NCBI GenBank assembly: GCA_003225055.1
Contig: QIAU01000154.1
Location: 1 to 64,000 of the forward strand
Reading direction: 5' to 3'
DNA: 64,000 nucleotides
From: Acidobacteriota bacterium
Lineage (GTDB): Bacteria > Acidobacteriota > Terriglobia > Terriglobales > Acidobacteriaceae
Within the stretch, counting starts at the first letter, position 1. Each line of letters opens with the position of its first letter. This document shows positions 61,808 through 64,000 of the stretch, piece by piece. Made by a program: the position numbers and the translations under genes. The notes under the pieces are model-generated. The model was not told the DNA's origin. It did not search any database and worked only from the letters and a program-made list of their open reading frames with translations.

Positions 61808-63085
61808 ATGGTGGAAGACGTCAGGCACATCAAGCGCCAGGTACTGCCCAACGGTCTCACCGTGATCACCGAGGAGATGCAGCATATTCGCTCGATCTCG
61901 GTGGGCATATGGGTAAAGACCGGTTCCCGCGACGAAGACCCGCAGTGGAATGGGATCTCCCATTTCATCGAGCACATGGTCTTCAAAGGCACCAAGCACC
62001 GCACCGCCGAGGACATTGCCCGCCAGGTCGACTCCATCGGCGGCAACATGGATGCCTTTACCGCCAAGGAGTGCATCTGCTTTAACGTCAAAGTCCTGGA
62101 CGAGCACCTGCCCATCGCCATGGATGTGCTCAGCGATCTGGTGCTCAACCCGGTTTTTGAGATCAAGGATATTGGGCGAGAACGGGGCGTGATCCTCGAA
62201 GAAATCAAGATGGACGAGGATAATCCCGATTATCTGGTCCACGAGATCTTCACGCAGAATTTCTGGAAAGACCATCCGCTGGGCAAACCGATTCTTGGAA
62301 CTAAAGAGACGGTTCGAAAATTTGATCAGCCGGTGGTTTTTGATTCCTACACTCAGCGGTTCAACCCAGGAAACCTGATCATTGCCGCCGCCGGCAACAT
62401 CAACCACGAGCGCTTTGTGGACCTGGTGGTCCAGCACTTCCAGCACATGAAGCCGTCGAAGAACGGCTATCACAGCCAGGCGCCGAAGGTTTTTCCGCGC
62501 ATCATCATGCGGAACAAGAAGGCGTTGGAGCAGGTGCAGATTTGCATCGGCGTGCCCTGCCATCCCATTGCGCACGAAAAACGATACGCCTCTTACATTC
62601 TCAACACGGTGCTGGGCGGGGGAATGAGTTCACGGTTGTTCCAGAATATCCGCGAACGCCAGGGATTGGTTTACGCCATCTACAGCGATCTGAATCCGTA
62701 CCGGGACACCGGTTGCCTCGGTGTTTACGCCGGGACCTCGCGGGAATCAGCCTCGCGCGTAGTCGAATCGGTGATCAACGAATTCCGCAATTTGAAGGCC
62801 GCGCCAGTGCCCGAAGAGGAGCTTCGCCGCTGCAAAGACCAGTTGAAGGGCAGTCTGATGCTGTCGCTGGAATCGAGCACGGCGCGGATGTCGAACCTGG
62901 CGCGGCAGGAGATGTACTTCGACCGCTTCTACAGTCTCGATGAACTGATTGAACGCGTCGAAGAGGTCACGGCCGAGGATCTGCAAGGACTGGCCAACGA
63001 CTTCTTCCGCACGGAAAATATCGCCGTCACGGTTCTCGGCAATCTGAACGGCCTCAAACTGACCCGCGAACAGTTATCCTGTTGA
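61808..63085 (+). CDS. M16-family zinc peptidase (insulinase/processing-peptidase-like)
   Basis: The start is ATG 61808, the ATG just before the conserved N-terminus (HIKRQVLPNGLTVITEE); an ATG at 61766 is upstream. It has 425 residues. The inverted zinc motif HxxEH is H52-E55-H56 in GISHFIEHMVFKGT, with the distal Glu in ILEEIKMDED. The second half holds the Arg-Tyr substrate pair region (NIRERQGLVYAIYSD). The length fits a single-unit bacterial M16B peptidase that works as a dimer. Likely cytoplasmic or periplasmic peptide degradation; no signal peptide. It is divergent from rlmN with 196 bases between. Confidence 0.88.
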   Translation: MVEDVRHIKRQVLPNGLTVITEEMQHIRSISVGIWVKTGSRDEDPQWNGISHFIEHMVFKGTKHRTAEDIARQVDSIGGNMDAFTAKECICFNVKVLDEHLPIAMDVLSDLVLNPVFEIKDIGRERGVILEEIKMDEDNPDYLVHEIFTQNFWKDHPLGKPILGTKETVRKFDQPVVFDSYTQRFNPGNLIIAAAGNINHERFVDLVVQHFQHMKPSKNGYHSQAPKVFPRIIMRNKKALEQVQICIGVPCHPIAHEKRYASYILNTVLGGGMSSRLFQNIRERQGLVYAIYSDLNPYRDTGCLGVYAGTSRESASRVVESVINEFRNLKAAPVPEEELRRCKDQLKGSLMLSLESSTARMSNLARQEMYFDRFYSLDELIERVEEVTAEDLQGLANDFFRTENIAVTVLGNLNGLKLTREQLSC

Positions 63086-63118
63086 CAATCCAATTAAAGT
63101 AGAACCGTTCACCGAACC

Positions 63119-63133
63119 GGGCGGAATCCGCCC
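63119..63133. terminator. Small GC-rich stem-loop after the M16 gene
   Basis: GGGCGG pairs with CCGCCC around AAT, 33 bases past the M16 stop. No T-run follows, so it is a weak or non-canonical terminator candidate. Confidence 0.3.
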
Positions 63134-63399
63134 ACGAGGCCGGTGAGGGCAGGCTCAGAAAGCTGACGATCATGGTTTTCCGAGCCCACGGAGATTTTGG
63201 CTCTGCCTGCGCACGGCGCAAAAATTCCCCCGCGCCGGGCGCCCCCTTTGATTGCATCAAGTCGCTCGCCCTCTACCCACGACCTTGTTCGAAGAAAGGC
63301 TTCCGGTGCTTGGGCAGAGAGATCGCAGAAGAGCCGGTCCGGGCGCAGGAGGCAATCGGAGCAGCTCTGATGAATTGCGCTCTCCATGCTGCTGTGATT

Positions 63400-64000
63400 C
63401 GGTTGGTGGTGAGCGCCTTCAGGGCGGCCTTGTTCCGCGAATCAGGAGTGTCGATGCCCCTGGACTCGACGATCTGACGCTTCTTCAGATCGGCAAACCG
63501 ACGAGTCACCTTCTCGCGCGACGTGCCGATCATCTGCGCGATCTCCTCGTGGGTGAGCGCCAGCCTGTCGCGTGGTTCAACTTTCTTGGATTCACCATTG
63601 CGGGATCTCCACTCCAGTAAGAGCCTGGGCGAGTTTTTCGCCGGCGAAGCAGGCGTCGGAATTCTCCTTCAAGAAACGAAGGAAATCTTCGCGCTTGACG
63701 AAGTTCACCTGCCAGGGATCGATGGTTTCGCCAGTGAACGGTAGGGCTTTGCCGAAACGGTGGCGCTGAGTCGCAAAACTTCGCCCGGTTCGGCGATCTT
63801 CAGGATTTGGGTTTTGCCGTCCGTGGCGCAGATAGACAGCTTCACTCGCCCTTTGCCGAGCACGAAAACGCCGCGCGGCGCCTGACTTTCCACGAACCGG
63901 ACTGCGCCTTTGGGATAGGCGGTCGCGTACTTGATGGTTTCAAAGGCCTCGATCGCTGCGGTGTTCAGGTCGCGCAGAAGATCCGCGCGCGTCTTCGAGC
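63400..64000 (-). pseudogene. Crp/Fnr-family regulator, frameshifted; 5' end outside the window
   Basis: Reading leftward from the edge: TAAIEAFETIKYATAYPKGA and PRGVFVLGKGRVKLSICATDG are the cyclic-nucleotide-binding beta-roll, then LKIAEPGEVLRLSATVS. A frameshift near 63745 moves to QVNFVKREDFLRFLKEN. Next come a stop after GVEIPQW and another frame carrying the helix-turn-helix LALTHEEIAQMIGTSREKVT, ending RNKAALKALTT near 63405. The dimerisation helix between the two halves is shortened. Two frameshifts and a deletion make it a pseudogene. The frame is formally open to 63273 but past about 63405 it is not regulator sequence. Confidence 0.75.

Noticed and set aside
1-64000. tRNA or rRNA genes
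   Set aside because: No cloverleaf-like segment with a TTCGAATCC-type arm or conserved rRNA block was seen on either strand.

Overview
The window is GC-rich bacterial chromosome, most likely from an Acidobacteriota (Terriglobia-type) soil or subsurface organism. The pointers are a relic of the ADOP family of permeases, secreted lipoproteins with CGGG lipoboxes and long Ig-like repeats, an S8 protease with QSTAAVLD repeats, many secreted peptidases and glycosidases, and conserved uvrC and rlmN genes of ordinary bacterial type. I see no rRNA, tRNA or CRISPR array.  Layout. 0-10 kb: three VOC-fold proteins, a secreted serine hydrolase, a decayed integrase/amidohydrolase junction, a PQQ dehydrogenase, a response-regulator phosphatase, an ADOP permease relic and a Tat-signal protein split by one stop codon. 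10-21 kb: a GH31 glycosidase, a repeat-rich lipoprotein, then an apparent two-gene unit encoding a 16-heme cytochrome and a probable outer-membrane barrel protein. 20.7-25 kb: an internally deleted IS200/IS605 element whose tnpA and tnpB are fused in frame, and a GH38 mannosidase. 25.3-31.8 kb: a co-directional block encoding a sigma factor, a TPR-CHAT caspase-like protein, a small Cys/His anti-sigma-like protein, a subtilisin-like protease and an HD-GYP protein. 32-39.7 kb: a second IS605 relic, a nickel/cobalt transporter, uvrC, a PD40 propeller protein, a phosphoesterase relic, a trypsin-like lipoprotein and a YdcF-type relic. 39.8-49.3 kb: a nucleotide-sugar dehydrogenase, a TonB-like/M48 pair, a Flp pilin and two sensor kinases, one with its response regulator. 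49.3-64 kb: S9 and M28 peptidases, two secreted phosphoesterases, rlmN, an M16 peptidase and a broken Crp/Fnr gene.  Functionally the segment is dominated by exported hydrolases suited to scavenging polymers, peptides and phosphate esters, with regulatory modules between them. Two units stand out. The first is the cytochrome/barrel pair, a candidate conduit for moving electrons across the outer membrane. The second is the sigma / TPR-CHAT / Cys-His protein / subtilase / HD-GYP block, which combines two proteases of different clans with transcriptional and c-di-GMP signalling parts and looks like an undescribed proteolytic signalling or conflict module.  About ten genes are visibly broken: integrase, amidohydrolase, ADOP permease, Tat protein, two IS605 elements, phosphoesterase, YdcF, Crp, and a lipoprotein stub. 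Single-base lesions among these could be assembly errors, but the junction-type truncations look like real decay around mobile elements. All functional calls come from reading motifs by eye; no database search was possible.
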